A DNA stretch of 64,000 nt. It comes from Leptodontidium sp. MPI-SDFR-AT-0119 (taxonomy: Eukaryota; Ascomycota; Leotiomycetes; Helotiales; Leptodontidiaceae). This document shows positions 46,121 through 57,095 of the stretch, piece after piece. Under the pieces are notes generated by a model. The model had not been told where the DNA came from and made no database searches. It worked only from the letters and a program-made list of their open reading frames with translations. How positions within the stretch are numbered: the first letter of the stretch is position 1; the number at the start of each line of letters is the position of its first letter. The translations under genes and the position numbers were made by a program. The stretch spans positions 558,001-622,000 of the forward strand of contig JAHLEZ010000019.1 in the NCBI GenBank assembly GCA_020726505.1, given 5' to 3'.

Positions 46121-46791
46121 GTAAGGCAAAGGTTAGCAAGGGAATTCCAATTGAAACGAGAGAGAGCATCTGCGGTCAAGTTCGTCTTGCCAGCGATCCA
46201 TTTTGGTTTGAGAATAATATCATATTGGGACGCAACTAGGAGTATATGACGGAGAGGGTAAAAGGCTAGGCCATGTGCCTTGTTGTTGGTTAAGGCGGAG
46301 AAGGCCACCTCGCTGTCGGTGTGGATAACGATGGTTCGTTTTGCCCAAGCGTGGCCCCAAGTGAGAAAAGCAGCCTGAATGGCGCGCAGTTCCAAGATAT
46401 TAATATACTGTCCGGCGTGGTCTCGAGCGACCCGCATTGAGAAGGATTGGCTTTGTCTTGGCGGTCCCGTGGTTGTTGTGTCAAGGTAGTACGCGCCGAG
46501 CCCGTGTTGTGACGCGTCAGTATATAGTAGGACTTCTGAGCGCTGTTCTTGAAAGAGGTATATGCCATTGAAACTTGGTAACAAGGTATTCCACCATGCC
46601 AGGTCAAGTCGGACATTGTAAGGAACTGGTAGAAGGTAGCTCGAGGCTGCTGTTGGCGGAAAAGTTGCCATGAATAGGGCTGTCATTTGAAGCTGAATTT
46701 TTTGAGTTTTTTGAATGAATTTTGAATCAAATGAATCGAATTTTTGCTTTACAAATTCAATATCTTGGGGCTGCTGATTCGTCAGATTCAA
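46021..46791 (-). pseudogene. Retroelement RNase H ORF (5'-truncated pol)
   Basis: The open frame includes LDLAWWNTLLPSFNGIYLF (the RT-RH connection typical of YR retroelements). RNase H acidic positions follow: VLLYTDASQHGLGAYYL, ILELRAIQAAF, VIHTDSEVAF and NLTADALSRFNW. The first 40 codons come from AT-rich low-complexity sequence and are probably not original, and there is no ATG at the left end. The frame is uninterrupted from 46791 to 46021, which is notable among the relics. Confidence 0.75.
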
Positions 46792-46866
46792 GGACTTTTA
46801 ATTTAAATTCAAAAATTCATGAATAAAATTTTGAATACAAAAGACTGAATATTAATCCGGCCCTGA
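46680..46866. repeat. AT-rich TTGAAT/ATTCAA low-complexity stretch ending in CCGGCCCTG
   Basis: Words such as GAATTTTTGA, ATTCAAAA and TTCATGAAT recur in both orientations. The right border CCGGCCCTG is typical of hAT-type ends (CAGGGCCGG on the other strand). I did not find the partner end, so only a terminus or solo fragment is suggested. Confidence 0.35.
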
Positions 46867-47389
46867 CACATTATTACCGTCTTAAATTTTCCATTAATGT
46901 ACTAATTAGAGCTCTCTTTTATGCTACACGTTGGTTTTAGGCTGTGAAAGAATCTAATTGCGTTTTTGAGCTCACTTTATAGTACTTCTTGTATCACGTG
47001 TAGCTATTCTCTCTACCTTAATTTTATGGTATCTATGCTTGTGTTGGGCACGTTATTGACGTCATTGAAGCAGTTGTGGATTCGAGTATAGAGACAGGAG
47101 GTTCGACGATAGGAGAGTGAGGAGGAGGAGGAGGGACTTCGGAGATCTCGTCGGCGCCAGCAGTAGCAGGTTCTACAACTTCAAAAGCATCAGTTTGAGG
47201 TCTTATCTTGGGATAATTGTAGAGGACTCACGATCCACGATATGCCCATCAATATTATTAGGCTTTTATAATATGTTATTCCTAAAAGGGAGAATATTAA
47301 GGGACATTGCCTCCGCAATTAGCGCTTTGTCGACGGCATCCTTAGCGGTATACGAGCTTCGTAGGAGGACGAGGACTTAAACTGTCTCT

Positions 47390-49720
47390 ACTTTGAGAGA
47401 ATGACGCCGTATCCCGAACTTATCTCTACAACCACTAAAGAGTCTTTCGACGTCGACTTCAAAAGCAGAGGTAGGGAGTAAGAACCGCGCTGCCTTCGAA
47501 AGCCCGGGCCATTTGTGTCTGTTGTCTTTTCACTATTTGCGCACAAAATCGGGGTCTTAATGGCTCTTTGCGTCGGCTTCGATTGGAGGCAATTGGAGCT
47601 ATTAATCGATTTCAGAGGTAAGGCGGTTTATAGTAGCTTCGCCGACTTGAGCTCTCTTCTTCTCTATTATTTTCCACTGCGCTATAGAGATGCCTTCTGG
47701 CCGGGTCGTCGGCGACGTCATTGACGCTAAAGTTGTCTCGATGTTAACATTAAGCTCTGGCTATTCTTCTACGAAGTACTTGCGGATCATTTGCTTTGTG
47801 GCTTCCTTCTCGTCTAGTATTATCTCCTTGATTAACCCCATTCTCGCCCTAGGATCTAAAGTATAAGCGGCAAAGAGTATAGCGACGGCTTGTTTCTTGT
47901 GATTTGTATGTTTTAGGGTGTACTTGAGATTCTTCGACTTCCCCTTCTCGAACGTAGTGCGGATAGAGGCGTCGAGTTGAGCGTACTTTTCTTCGCCTGT
48001 AATAACGTCATTGAGGAGAGACTCTAAATCCTAGTAGGTTTCGAGACTGCGAGTAATAGAGGGCATGTTCTTGGAGACCTCAAGCGTGGCCTCTTTGAAT
48101 AGCCTTAAAACCCACGTAAGCTAATGGACCGTAAGCTCCTTAGTATCTGTGAGACGTAAGGCAGCGATTTGCGGATTTCGTTCGATGAACTCGTTGTATT
48201 TAGGTGTCAGCTTGATATACTACTCTATTATATTATGGCCAGAGTTTTAGCGGGTGTTAACGTCGTAGATAAGTCTCCGATTCTTAGTGCGCGGCATAGA
48301 CTTGAAGTCCTGCTCTCTTGGAGCGCTTCGTAGTGCCTATAAGTTAATTAGCCGTATCTTCGTAGGGCCACTTCGGCTGGCATGGAAAGGAATAGTGTAG
48401 GTGCTACTTTTGTGGATTTCATTTAAGGCGTCGAGGAGCCTTTTTGTTTTAGCTGTAGTGCCTGTTTTGAGGTCTTTTATAACGTCGGAGACGATCAGGC
48501 CATTAATATAGGCGAGACAGCGAACTTAGCTAGATCTTCTATGGAAACGCATTCGAGGCCTTATAATAGAGGCTTTGTCGTCATAGGTCCTTTTGAGGCT
48601 TTTGTATAGAGCTTCGCAGAGTGTCCCGTTGTTTCTGGCATTGTCTCCGGTGACAGTGAATAGCTTCTCCTTGATAGCTAGTTCTTTCATGTAATTCTTG
48701 ACAACGATAGCAAGTATGTCCCCTGTATGTGAGCCTTTGATCTCTTTAAATTCTATTACTTCTTCCCGGTCTTGGAAGTCTTCTGTTATCCAATGCGCGA
48801 TGATTACAAAGATTAGAACTCGATTAAGAGTAGTCTAGATCGAGAGTAAAAGAGACGCTAATGTAGGTATATTCGAGCTCGATTTTGAGCGCCTCTCTCC
48901 GTAGCTTGAAGTCGTCGAAGATGTGGTTTCGGAGGTTGTTTCGGGACTTGTAAGTATATTGTGTATTATGGGCCAGGAACATCTCTTGAAATTCCGACGA
49001 TTCGACTATAGAGAAAGGTTGTCGAGCTTTCACAAACCACCTCTGGGTGGACTCTCTTGTACTAAGTCTTGCTCGCTGTTTCGGCTGCTTACTCTAAGTA
49101 TTAAGTTCGGTATATTCCCCGCCTCTAATAGTGTGCTGATAATTATGGATACGGGCAAAATGGCTCTGCTTCGAGATCTTGTGATAGAGGAGGTGTCGTC
49201 TTATACCTATAGTAACACCTTTGCGTTTACTCTTTAGAACGACGTATGTCGGTTGACTAATTGTCGCCTTTTTGATATACTCTATATAGGTCTATTTGTA
49301 TTACTATAGAATCTTTGGACTTCCTTCGTTTTTAGTATAAAAACTTCCACGAATAGTCTCCCTCTTTATATACTAATAAACGTGGCTATTCTTGTCTTTC
49401 TTCTTCTTCTCATGTCCCCGCCTGTTCTTCCTTTATGTTATAAGAAGTTCAGCTTTCTAGATATCTAACAAAGGCATGTCATCTAAAAGAGGTAGACTGT
49501 TATTGACATTAGGCATATTATTGTCGTCTAGGTACTCTGGATGGCCTAGGGGAATATCACAGATAATTGTGTTACCCTTAATATTAACGTCTAAAGGGGC
49601 GCTTGTTAGGGCATTCGTGGTAGGAGTATTTGTAGTAGGAGTATTCGTAAAAGCCGTATTCGCACGGAAGATATTCGTAATAGAAGAGGAGGGGTTAGTT
49701 AGGAGCTATTCTCGACGTTA
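47390..49720 (-). pseudogene. hAT transposase relic, RIP-degraded, nearly full length
   Basis: Read leftward: an MRRHL-like BED-finger remnant (RRHLLYHKISKQSH, about 49.2 kb), then WFVKARQPFSIVESSEFQEM (48.95-49.03 kb). Next come VTGDNARNNGTLC in the catalytic core and, at the left end, KWPGLSKAARFLLPTSAFE and VDVERLFSGCRDKFGIRRHS (about 47.4-47.5 kb). That last block is the hAT C-terminal dimerisation domain. Stops at Trp/Gln positions break the frame throughout. This is clearly a hAT transposase of autonomous size, now dead. Terminal inverted repeats could not be matched. Confidence 0.78.
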
Positions 49721-49724
49721 GATA

Positions 49725-51035
49725 GTTATATAATTTTGAGTTAGAACGTTTCTTCGAGAGCGAGGAACAAAGAAAGACGCCCCAGCGCCTGTCGAATCAA
49801 GTCTAGACTAGGCGGGAGCTATTCTATTAAAGAATTAGAAGAGGCGTAAGAAAATAAGGTCGGGAAAACATACTTAATTTGTAACGTTTGAGACGTCGCG
49901 AAATAGTACTACGCAGCGATCGTAATACAACTATAGCGTTAAGGAAAATATAGCGGGAATTGTTGTCCTTAATAAGAAGTATTAAAGCTACAATTTGATA
50001 AAATAATTATATTGTTTGAGTAGGAGGTAGCTGAGAAAAACAGTAAGAAGAGAAGGGAGATTCGCGGGCTCTCGCGACTTTTATTCTGCAAAAACGCGCT
50101 AGTAAAACCCGCATCACCAATGTTTGGGATTTTAGACTATACCTTGTAACAGCAGCAAAATATAATAAAACCATAAATTAAAATAGATATTTACGTGAAT
50201 ATAAGTTGTCCCTATCTCTATATCTAATTTGGCGTGTTATAATTGAGTTTTGTGTTGAAATCTAACTTGTATCGAGAAGTGTCTATATATCTATTACGGA
50301 AAATACTCAAAGTCAGATTTTTAATAATAAAATATGTAAATAAATTTAGGTCGGGCCTTAATAAGTTTTGCCTTATAGATAGCTATCGAATAGAGTTATA
50401 TCTTGAATATTAGAGGTCTAGCTGCCTTAGGAAGGTTTTGGCTGAATTTAATATTAAGTGTTTTAGAGTTAATTTTCATGACTTTTATTTATTACAATAT
50501 AGAAATTATCATTATTAAGTCGCCATTATATATTATTAAACCAAAAGTTTGAGAAGGATGTTTAGATGCTTATATTACTTAGGCAATTTGATTTGTCAAT
50601 TTTTGATATTAAGAAAACTCAAAATATAATTAATGGCGGGGTAGGATATATCCCAACTAGGAGTTCTTATTCCCCCGCACTTCGATATTTAAGTGCTACA
50701 ACATTAATTTTAAGCCAAATTAGGCAGAGAAAGCGTTATTTAAAAGCTTATGCTTCGTAGAATCGATCACAAACTTAATATTAATATGCGAAGTTGAGTT
50801 GTGGTTGAATTAGGTAGTCAAATAGATTTATGGTGAGGTAGAATTCTGGTGTCGTCACAGCTCGGAGACAATTCCGGGCTGGCTTAATATTAACCCGCGT
50901 CACGTGCGACACTTCGGAATATATTGAATGAAGCCTGAATTGAGCTCTAGTTATTTTATTCATTGAATATGAAGACTTCTATTAATTCGACTTCAACTCA
51001 ACTCAAAGGGTTTTACTTGATTCGAGCTCAAAAAG
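49725..51035. other. AT-rich non-coding region
   Basis: Very AT-rich with only tiny ORFs; some of it may be the untranslated part of the hAT element. Nothing else recognised. Confidence 0.35.
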
Positions 51036-51039
51036 CTCA

Positions 51040-51345
51040 TTTGCCACCCGTAGCAACGTGAAGACTACGAAGCTTAGGTCAAGCGATTCAGCCTTGCGTA
51101 GTCGCCGTGCAGCATCACTGTCGGAGACTTTAGTCGGCATTGCAACGCAGACGGATGATACCGCGAAAGCGTTTGTAGAGAAGCACCGGCTGCTGTATGA
51201 CAACAGGCGCTATTTCAGATTCAATGTCTAGCAAGGCCTCCAGGGTATCGGACTGGAGGAGTACAAGGCCGCGGCTCTGATAGATGATGCTGCTGCCGAG
51301 TAGATGGATGGGCAGGAGTCGAAGCCAGCCGCTCGGAGGCTACCA
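51040..51345 (+). pseudogene. C-terminal tail of a patatin-like gene (fragment)
   Basis: The plus strand reads LVGIATQTDDTAKAFVEKH, then LLYDNRRYFRFNV(stop)QGLQGIGLEEYKAAA. It resembles the end of fungal patatin-like phospholipase proteins, which often sit in front of NB-ARC/TPR parts. One TAG follows FRFNV and another lies in the AAE(stop)MDGQE segment. The active-site parts (GXSXG, DGG) are absent, so it is only a fragment. Confidence 0.45.
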
Positions 51346-51349
51346 TTCT

Positions 51350-51811
51350 TGAAGCATAATCGCTACTACAGCGACGGCAGAAGGCGTCTATTTGTCAGAT
51401 GTTTCAAGACTTCCTTTCGATTCGGCCGACGAGTCCAACGAGCCCTGGGAATCGGTATTTCGGAAGAGCAGATGGTTCACTCGAGGCTGGACTCTTCAAG
51501 AGCTTATTGCGCCGGCATCAGTCGAGTTCTTCTCAAAAGAGGGGGAGCTACTTGGCAATAAGGCATCCCTAGAACGACATATCTGCGGGATAACAGGAAT
51601 TCCCGTCAAAGCCCTACGAGGAGGCTCTTTGCCTGATTTCAGCGTCACTGAGCGAATGTTATGGGCAGCAAGTCGTGAGACCACCGGCAAAGAAGGTATG
51701 GCATACTCGCTACTAGGCATTTTCGACGTCAATATGCCGCTCATTTACGGCGAAGGGAGGGAGAAGGCATTGAAGCGACTTAAAGAAGAGATCGAGAAGG
51801 CTTCAAAGGGT
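51350..51811 (+). pseudogene. HET-domain fragment
   Basis: The open reading from 51392 (SDVSRLPFDSADESNEPW) has the conserved WFTRGWTLQELIAPASVEFF, the GIPVKALRGGSLPDFSVTERM segment and GMAYSLLGIFDVNMPLIYGE. It ends at EIEKASKG next to a GTAGGT donor, the same place as the intron in the 9.3-11.5 kb gene. The N-terminal third of the HET domain (with the SHRWG motif) is missing and the sequence is joined in another frame to the patatin tail. This is a chimeric, decayed locus, although this piece carries no stop. Confidence 0.65.
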
Positions 51812-52062
51812 AGGTCCTTCTTTTTTCTAGCTTTGGACCTGTCTTTCCTATTCTTGCCAACCCCCTTTTACATAACATGACCACCCCTGAATTTCCGCGA
51901 CTCCTGCCCTCTTTGTCCTTTCATTCAATTTGTTGAGCATCTATCAACTAGTGTGGTCAGTAAGTACAACCAGCCTCGTATCGCGACGCAGCGATCACTC
52001 ACCTCAGCAATCGTTCTACTTTGCTGATGCCAATCTTCCTCCAAAGATGTTGAAGCAGTGTC

Positions 52063-52359
52063 TCACTTCATAGCAGCATCAAATTCATTGATGCGCGACT
52101 TCATCTTGCTCTTGTGGACATCGACACTCTCTCGCACAGTATGGTAACGAGTTTGGACGTGGGAGGAGGTGGGGTCGTTGAGGTACGAGTCGGTGCGGGA
52201 GGAGAAGTACTTGTACTGGTTGGCTTTGGAGTTGGAGGAGTGGTATGAGGTGGAGGCAGAGATGTATTGGGAACTGAGAGGGGGAAGACATTTTAGAGAT
52301 AGTGGTGACGGTAGGGTATGGAGGTGTACGGATGTAGGTGCATTGCACAAAGAAAGCAC
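52063..52359 (-). other. Possible small hypothetical gene
   Basis: The minus-strand reading YISASTSYHSSNSKANQYKY with RYHTVRESVDVHKSKMKSRI ends at a TGA/TAG-bounded frame of 98 codons, Ser/Tyr-rich then Lys-rich. There is no ATG in a convincing place, so an upstream exon or decay must be assumed. No family recognised. Confidence 0.25.
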
Positions 52360-52861
52360 TTGACGAGAACCAAATCGGCTGAGAGATTGAGGAATCTTTT
52401 GAGAAGGCGGAGGAAGGAGCTGATCTTGACTTCTGAGTCTCGAAAACTCGAGCGAGGGATATTCTTATATACATATTTGGATTTTGGAGAGGCTATTTTT
52501 CAACACTATGAAAAGAGGATGCTGCATCGAAAAACATTTGATACCACAACTGATTCTCGACACCAGTTATGACTGGTTCGCAAGCCCAAACTGTGGAACA
52601 ATAACCTGATAGTACTTTTGGGTGACCAGTATAAACTCGACATTCAGAGAGCACGGTTGGTACCTTTGGAAAAAACACCAGAAAACTGGAAACAAAATAT
52701 TGTGCATCTGAGGCAGAGGACTTGTGGCTAGACAATGCGCTAAGATCAACTCAGCCGATTCGATGCATACCTCTGCAAGGGATTTTTGAAGGCCCAATCA
52801 TGCGAGACGCAAGGAAGATCACTGTCAGCAAGGCGGGGATTTGACTCAGTAGGTCCCTTTC

Positions 52862-52889
52862 GTTCCGTACCTTCCGTACCTTCCGTACT
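52862..52889. repeat. Short tandem repeat (GTACCTTCC)n
   Basis: About three copies of the 9-bp unit GTACCTTCC. The 52.48-53.31 kb region around it contains no gene that I recognise; its right part is the likely promoter of the Clr5-TPR gene, with a pyrimidine-rich tract at 53.2-53.3 kb. Confidence 0.6.
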
Positions 52890-53316
52890 TTTGAAGCGAG
52901 TCCACAACGACTGTCGGCGTTCAGTTGTGGTAGCTGCGCAAAGTGGGGGAAGAACGTGCACGGACGGTCCTTTTGTAGTGCCGCGCTAATCCATGTTGAC
53001 GGAAATGCGCTGGCTGAGAAAGGCGACACCAAGTACGTGGTGAACCATTTTCTGATGGTTGTTAAGTGCGCCGCCATTGACATAGCCTTGTGCCAGCTAC
53101 GTATGGACAAGATGCTTGCGAGTATGCGGGATGTTTCCTGCCCCCAACCGCAGGTAGGCGATCAGGATATGCTGATGGATAAGATGGATCGTGCGCTCCA
53201 CCTTTATATGTCTAGCCTCGCTCCTCTCCCTTTCCCTAATCACGTCCCTCTTTCACGCAACTCTTTCTCGTTCTGCATTTCTTTCAAAGGAATCGGGCAT
53301 CTCACATCCTATAGGC

Positions 53317-56098
53317 ATGGACCCGTGGAATCCAGCGCACCTGGATGCAATAGGCTCCCCAGCTGCCTTCCGCTCTGCAAGCAACCTACCGGAACAACCT
53401 GAACGGCCATTCATTTCGCACGCGTCCTTACCACCCACAGCCACGCCAAACGTGCCTCGAAAATACACGGCAGAAGACTGGGATGCTCAGAAATTGGAAA
53501 TTGCAAGGCTATATAACGAGAATACTCTGGAGAGAGTGAGAGATTTTATGAGAAAGCGGCATGGACTGGATGCGACGTAAGGTACACTGTCTCTTGACTA
53601 CGCCAGCAGCTAATGCAATCTTAGTCCAAAGCAATACAAAGATCGAATTAAGAAATGGGGTCTCGACAAGAATATCAAGACCGCGGAGATGGAAGCCATG
53701 ATAAGGAAACAGCAGGAACGAGCGTCGACAAATAAAGCCTCTGCCTTTCGAGTCCGAAAACGACCTGTTAACCAAGAAAAGATCAATCGATATATAAATG
53801 AGCACTCCAAGCGACCTGGTTCAAATAACGATTCAGATGTCGATATATACATTGACTCAGCAGGTATGATTGCCGCTGTATTTGCCAAGGTTTGCTGCGA
53901 TCTATATGTACTGTACCTAACCATATGTGTAAGCCACCCCTGCAGGTATCAGCGTCTATACACCATCAAATACGGGACCTCGAACACCACTTGCGGCCCC
54001 AAGTCCACAGGAAAGTTGGAATGAATATACTGGTGCAAGCCCACAACATCCGTTTTCCGCCGAAGCCCAGAGCACCAATTTATATCAACACGACAATCTC
54101 TACCGACAAACCCCAGACCCACCTTCGATTTTGAGCAATCCCGCACTATTCTCTGCCCCATCAATACCACGCCCACACACCACTCACATTTTAATGACAA
54201 ACCCTAGATCTATCACTCCAAATCCGCAACCTTCGTCCCCTGCCCTATCAATATCTAGCATTATTCGACCTACAACAAGCACTTTCACGGGGCAAAGCCC
54301 AGCTATTACTCCTCGAACTCTGTCAATCTTACCCCAAGTTTCTTCGCAATTCTCAGATGTATTTCAAGATCAAGCTAGTCCATCACTATCCAATCTTTCT
54401 AGCTCGGCCGTATGGACACAAACGGAATCCCATATGACAGCTTCCGCTGAAGGCAGATACGGACAGGCGGAGGAAGAACAGCTACGGGAGGAGCTTTCAA
54501 TGATAGCAATCCTGCATGGGAAATCCGACTCGAAATATTTGGACAAATCAACGCAGATAGCCGAGGTACTCCTCGGGCAAGGCAGATATAGATCTGCAGA
54601 GGAAATCATTCGGAGATCGATGTCGGCGTACAAAAATGAGAATACAGACGATATTTACGAATTTAAAGCATTGGATCTCCTCGGTAATATACTGTGTGCT
54701 CAAGGGTTCTATACTCAGGCTGAAAAAATACATATGAGAACACTTCAATCTAAAAGGGGTCTTTTAGGACCAGCGCATCCTTCTACGCTGACGAGCATGG
54801 CTAACCTGGCGGATACGTATTGGCACCAGGGACGCTGGAAGGAGGCTGAAGACTTGGACCTGCAAGTGAGAGAGACGAGGACAAGAGTGTTGGGGCAGGA
54901 GCATCCTGCCACGCTGACGAGCATAGCTAACCTGGCGACGACGTACCAGCACCAGGGACGCTGGAAAGAGGCTGAAGAGTTAAACATACAAGTAAAGGAG
55001 ACGAGGACGAGGGTGTGGGGGCAAGAGCATCCTTCTACGCTGACGAGCATAGCTAACTTGGCGACGACGTACTGGCGCCAGGGACGCTGGAAGGAGGCTG
55101 AAGATTTGGACCTGCAAGTGAGGGAGACGAGGACGAGAGTATTAGGGCAGGAGCATCCTGAGACACTGATGGGCATGGCTAACTTGGCGGGGACGTACCG
55201 GCGCCAGGGACGCTGGAAGGAGGCTGAAGACTTGGACCTGCAAGTGAGAGAGACGAGGACAAGAGTGTTGGGGCAGGAGCATCCTGACACGCTGAGGAGT
55301 ATGGCTAACTTGGCGGAGACGTACTAGCACCAGGGACGCTGGAAAGAGGCTGAAGACTTGGGCACGCAAGTGAGAGAGACGAGGACGAGGGTGTTAGGGC
55401 AGGAGCATCCTGATACGCTGACAAGCATGACTAACCTGGCGGAGACGTACCGGCACCAAGGACGCTGGAAAGAGGCTGAAGACTTGGGCACGCAAGTGAG
55501 AGAGACGAGGACGAGGGTGTTAGGGCAGGAGCATCCTGATACGCTGACAAGCATGGCTAACCTGGCGGAGACGTACCGGCACCAAGGACGCTGGAAAGAG
55601 GCTGAAGACTTGGGCACGCAAGTGAGAGAGACGAGGACGAGGGTGTTAGGGCAGGAGCATCCTGATACGCTGACAAGCATGGCTAACCTGGCGGAGACGT
55701 ACCGGCACCAAGGACGCTGGAAAGAGGCTGAAGACTTGGGCACGTAAGTGAGAGAGACGAGGACGAGGGTGTTAGGGCAGGAGCATCCTGATACGCTGAC
55801 AAGCATGGCTAACCTGGCGGAGACGTACCGGCACTAAGGACGCTGGAAAGAGGCTGAAGACTTGGGCACGCAAGTGAGAGAGACGAGGACGAGGGTGTTA
55901 GGGCAGGAGCATCCTGATACGCTGACAAGCATGGCTAACCTGGCGGAGACGTACCGGAACCAGGGACGCTGGAAAGAGGCTGAAGAGTTGGGCGTGCAAG
56001 TGAGGGAGACGAGGACGAGGGTATTGGGGCAGGAGCATCCTGACACGCTGACTAGTATAGCAAACCTGGCGGTGACGTATTGGGAGCTGTTGGTTTGA
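53317..56098 (+). pseudogene. Clr5-domain / TPR gene with three CA-to-TA nonsense changes
   Basis: Three exons: 53317-53576, 53625-53863 and 53946-56098, with introns of 48 and 82 nt. Exons 1-2 encode a Clr5 domain (YTAEDWDAQKLEIARLYNEN, then DATPKQYKDRIKKWGLDKNI), split at the usual intron position. A Ser/Pro/Thr-rich linker follows, then two diverged TPRs and ten 42-residue TPRs of the kinesin-light-chain type (NLAETYRHQGRWKEAEDLG core). The frame is continuous to 56098 (883 sense codons) except for TAG at 55325-55327, TAA at 55745-55747 and TAA at 55835-55837. Each replaces a CAG or CAA present in sister units. With the first stop, 538 residues and about five TPR units would remain, so a shortened protein is possible. 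Function: likely signalling or recognition; Clr5 is found at the N-terminus of fungal receptors. Confidence 0.82.
54788..56060 (+). repeat. Tandem TPR-encoding array, ten 126-bp units
   Basis: CTGACGAGCATGGCTAAC-type unit starts recur every 126 bp (54788, 54914, 55040 ... 55922, 56048). Units 6-9 are almost identical; earlier units are more diverged. All are in the same frame. Confidence 0.88.
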
Positions 56099-57095
56099 GA
56101 ACGATTGATTTCTAGCTAATGGCGAAGAGGTAGCTTAAATACAGTGTAAATGAAAGTAATGTAAGTACTATAAGAATACCTGAGTCAGGGAAGCATGGAG
56201 AAATTTTCAGTATAAAACAAGTAGAGGAATTCTCATGAGTGTTTTAGGACGTTACTTTTTGATACTACTTGAGCCGCCTAAACAGCCATCTTTCTTTCTA
56301 TCTCCTTGGGTAAAAGCTCACATAAAATGGCTTAGGCATTGCATTTCAGGGCGTTTCAGGGCATTTCAGGCAAACTATATCCGGCAGTGGGAATAAGAAG
56401 CCGTGGTGCTCATGTTCGAGTGAACTTTGGACAAGAAGATTTTACTTATAATGTTACGAACATTAGACAAGAATATTTCTTTTATACTACACCTGAAGAT
56501 TTGGGAGGGTAGGAGAACTAGGCTACGAGATCTTGAGGATTATATATATTATTATACTTGAATTGAAATATATGATTTCCATGTACAGTAAAAGGCGAAA
56601 GGGGTGTCGTTGACTTTTAGTTAACTATTTTTAGCGAGGTCCACTTCTGGAGACTTGTGGCTGTGCACCCCTGCCCCGGATGTACCTAGAGGTACCTCCC
56701 CTCGCAGAAGCAAAATTGGCTAACGAGTAACGAGCCTGGAGGCACAGGTCTGTGCGCTACAGGGCATTTTACAGCCAAATGAAAAATGAGACTTCTCACG
56801 TAAAAGCGCTATTGAAAAATCTAGTTAAAAGAATGATAGATATACTTCCTATTAGCTGTGAATTTAAATAATAAAGCAAAATGTTAAGCATTCGTTCACT
56901 TATCGAACGGTAAAATCACCGACTTTGGATTTTCTAAGCCTGAAAGTGCCTCGCTAAGCCGCCTGTAGACCACAGACCCATGCCTCCAGGCTCGTAAGGA
57001 CAGTCTCTACTTCTCCACTACTTTGTATTTTCCTTCGTCACTCCTTCCTCTCCTTTCCTCCTCTTCTTTCCTGTCATCCATTTTTGTCAGCAAAC
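56099..57095. other. Non-coding region with a 266-bp inverted-repeat unit
   Basis: No gene. The sequence at 56340-56372 repeats CATTTCAGGG three times. An inverted repeat is described separately. The right end is the pyrimidine-rich promoter of the transposase gene. Confidence 0.4.
56730..56995. repeat. Inverted repeat, arms of about 33 bp
   Basis: The left arm starts ACGAGCCTGGAGGCA and continues to GGTCTGTG...CTACAG (56730-56762). The right arm (56963-56995) is its imperfect inverse. The 200-bp spacer has no ORF. This could be a MITE or a solo pair of transposon ends; TA occurs near both borders, but a precise duplication is not seen. Confidence 0.55.

Larger units (their letters stand above)
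45056..46791 (-). mobile_element. DIRS-order retroelement remnant (RNase H + tyrosine recombinase)
   Basis: Reading leftward on the minus strand, an RNase H ORF overlaps and is followed by a tyrosine-recombinase ORF. That gene order (RT/RH, then YR) belongs to DIRS/PAT/Ngaro elements, which integrate with a recombinase instead of an integrase. The reverse transcriptase itself is missing, so the copy is 5'-truncated. No split or inverted termini were identified. Confidence 0.7.

Noticed and set aside
46120..46129. Earlier start of the recombinase ORF at 46129
   Set aside because: That codon is TTG; the first ATG in frame is at 46120.
54745..55806. Minus-strand ORFs across the TPR array with repeated Cys/Ser-rich text
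   Set aside because: Antisense shadow of a tandem repeat; period equals the 126-bp TPR unit.
54788..56060. Regular repeats that could suggest a CRISPR-like array
   Set aside because: Units are contiguous, coding and 126 bp long, without unique spacers; the organism is eukaryotic.
57084..57095. Earlier start of the transposase at 57084
   Set aside because: That codon is TTG; ATG at 57096 is preceded by a suitable AAAC context.
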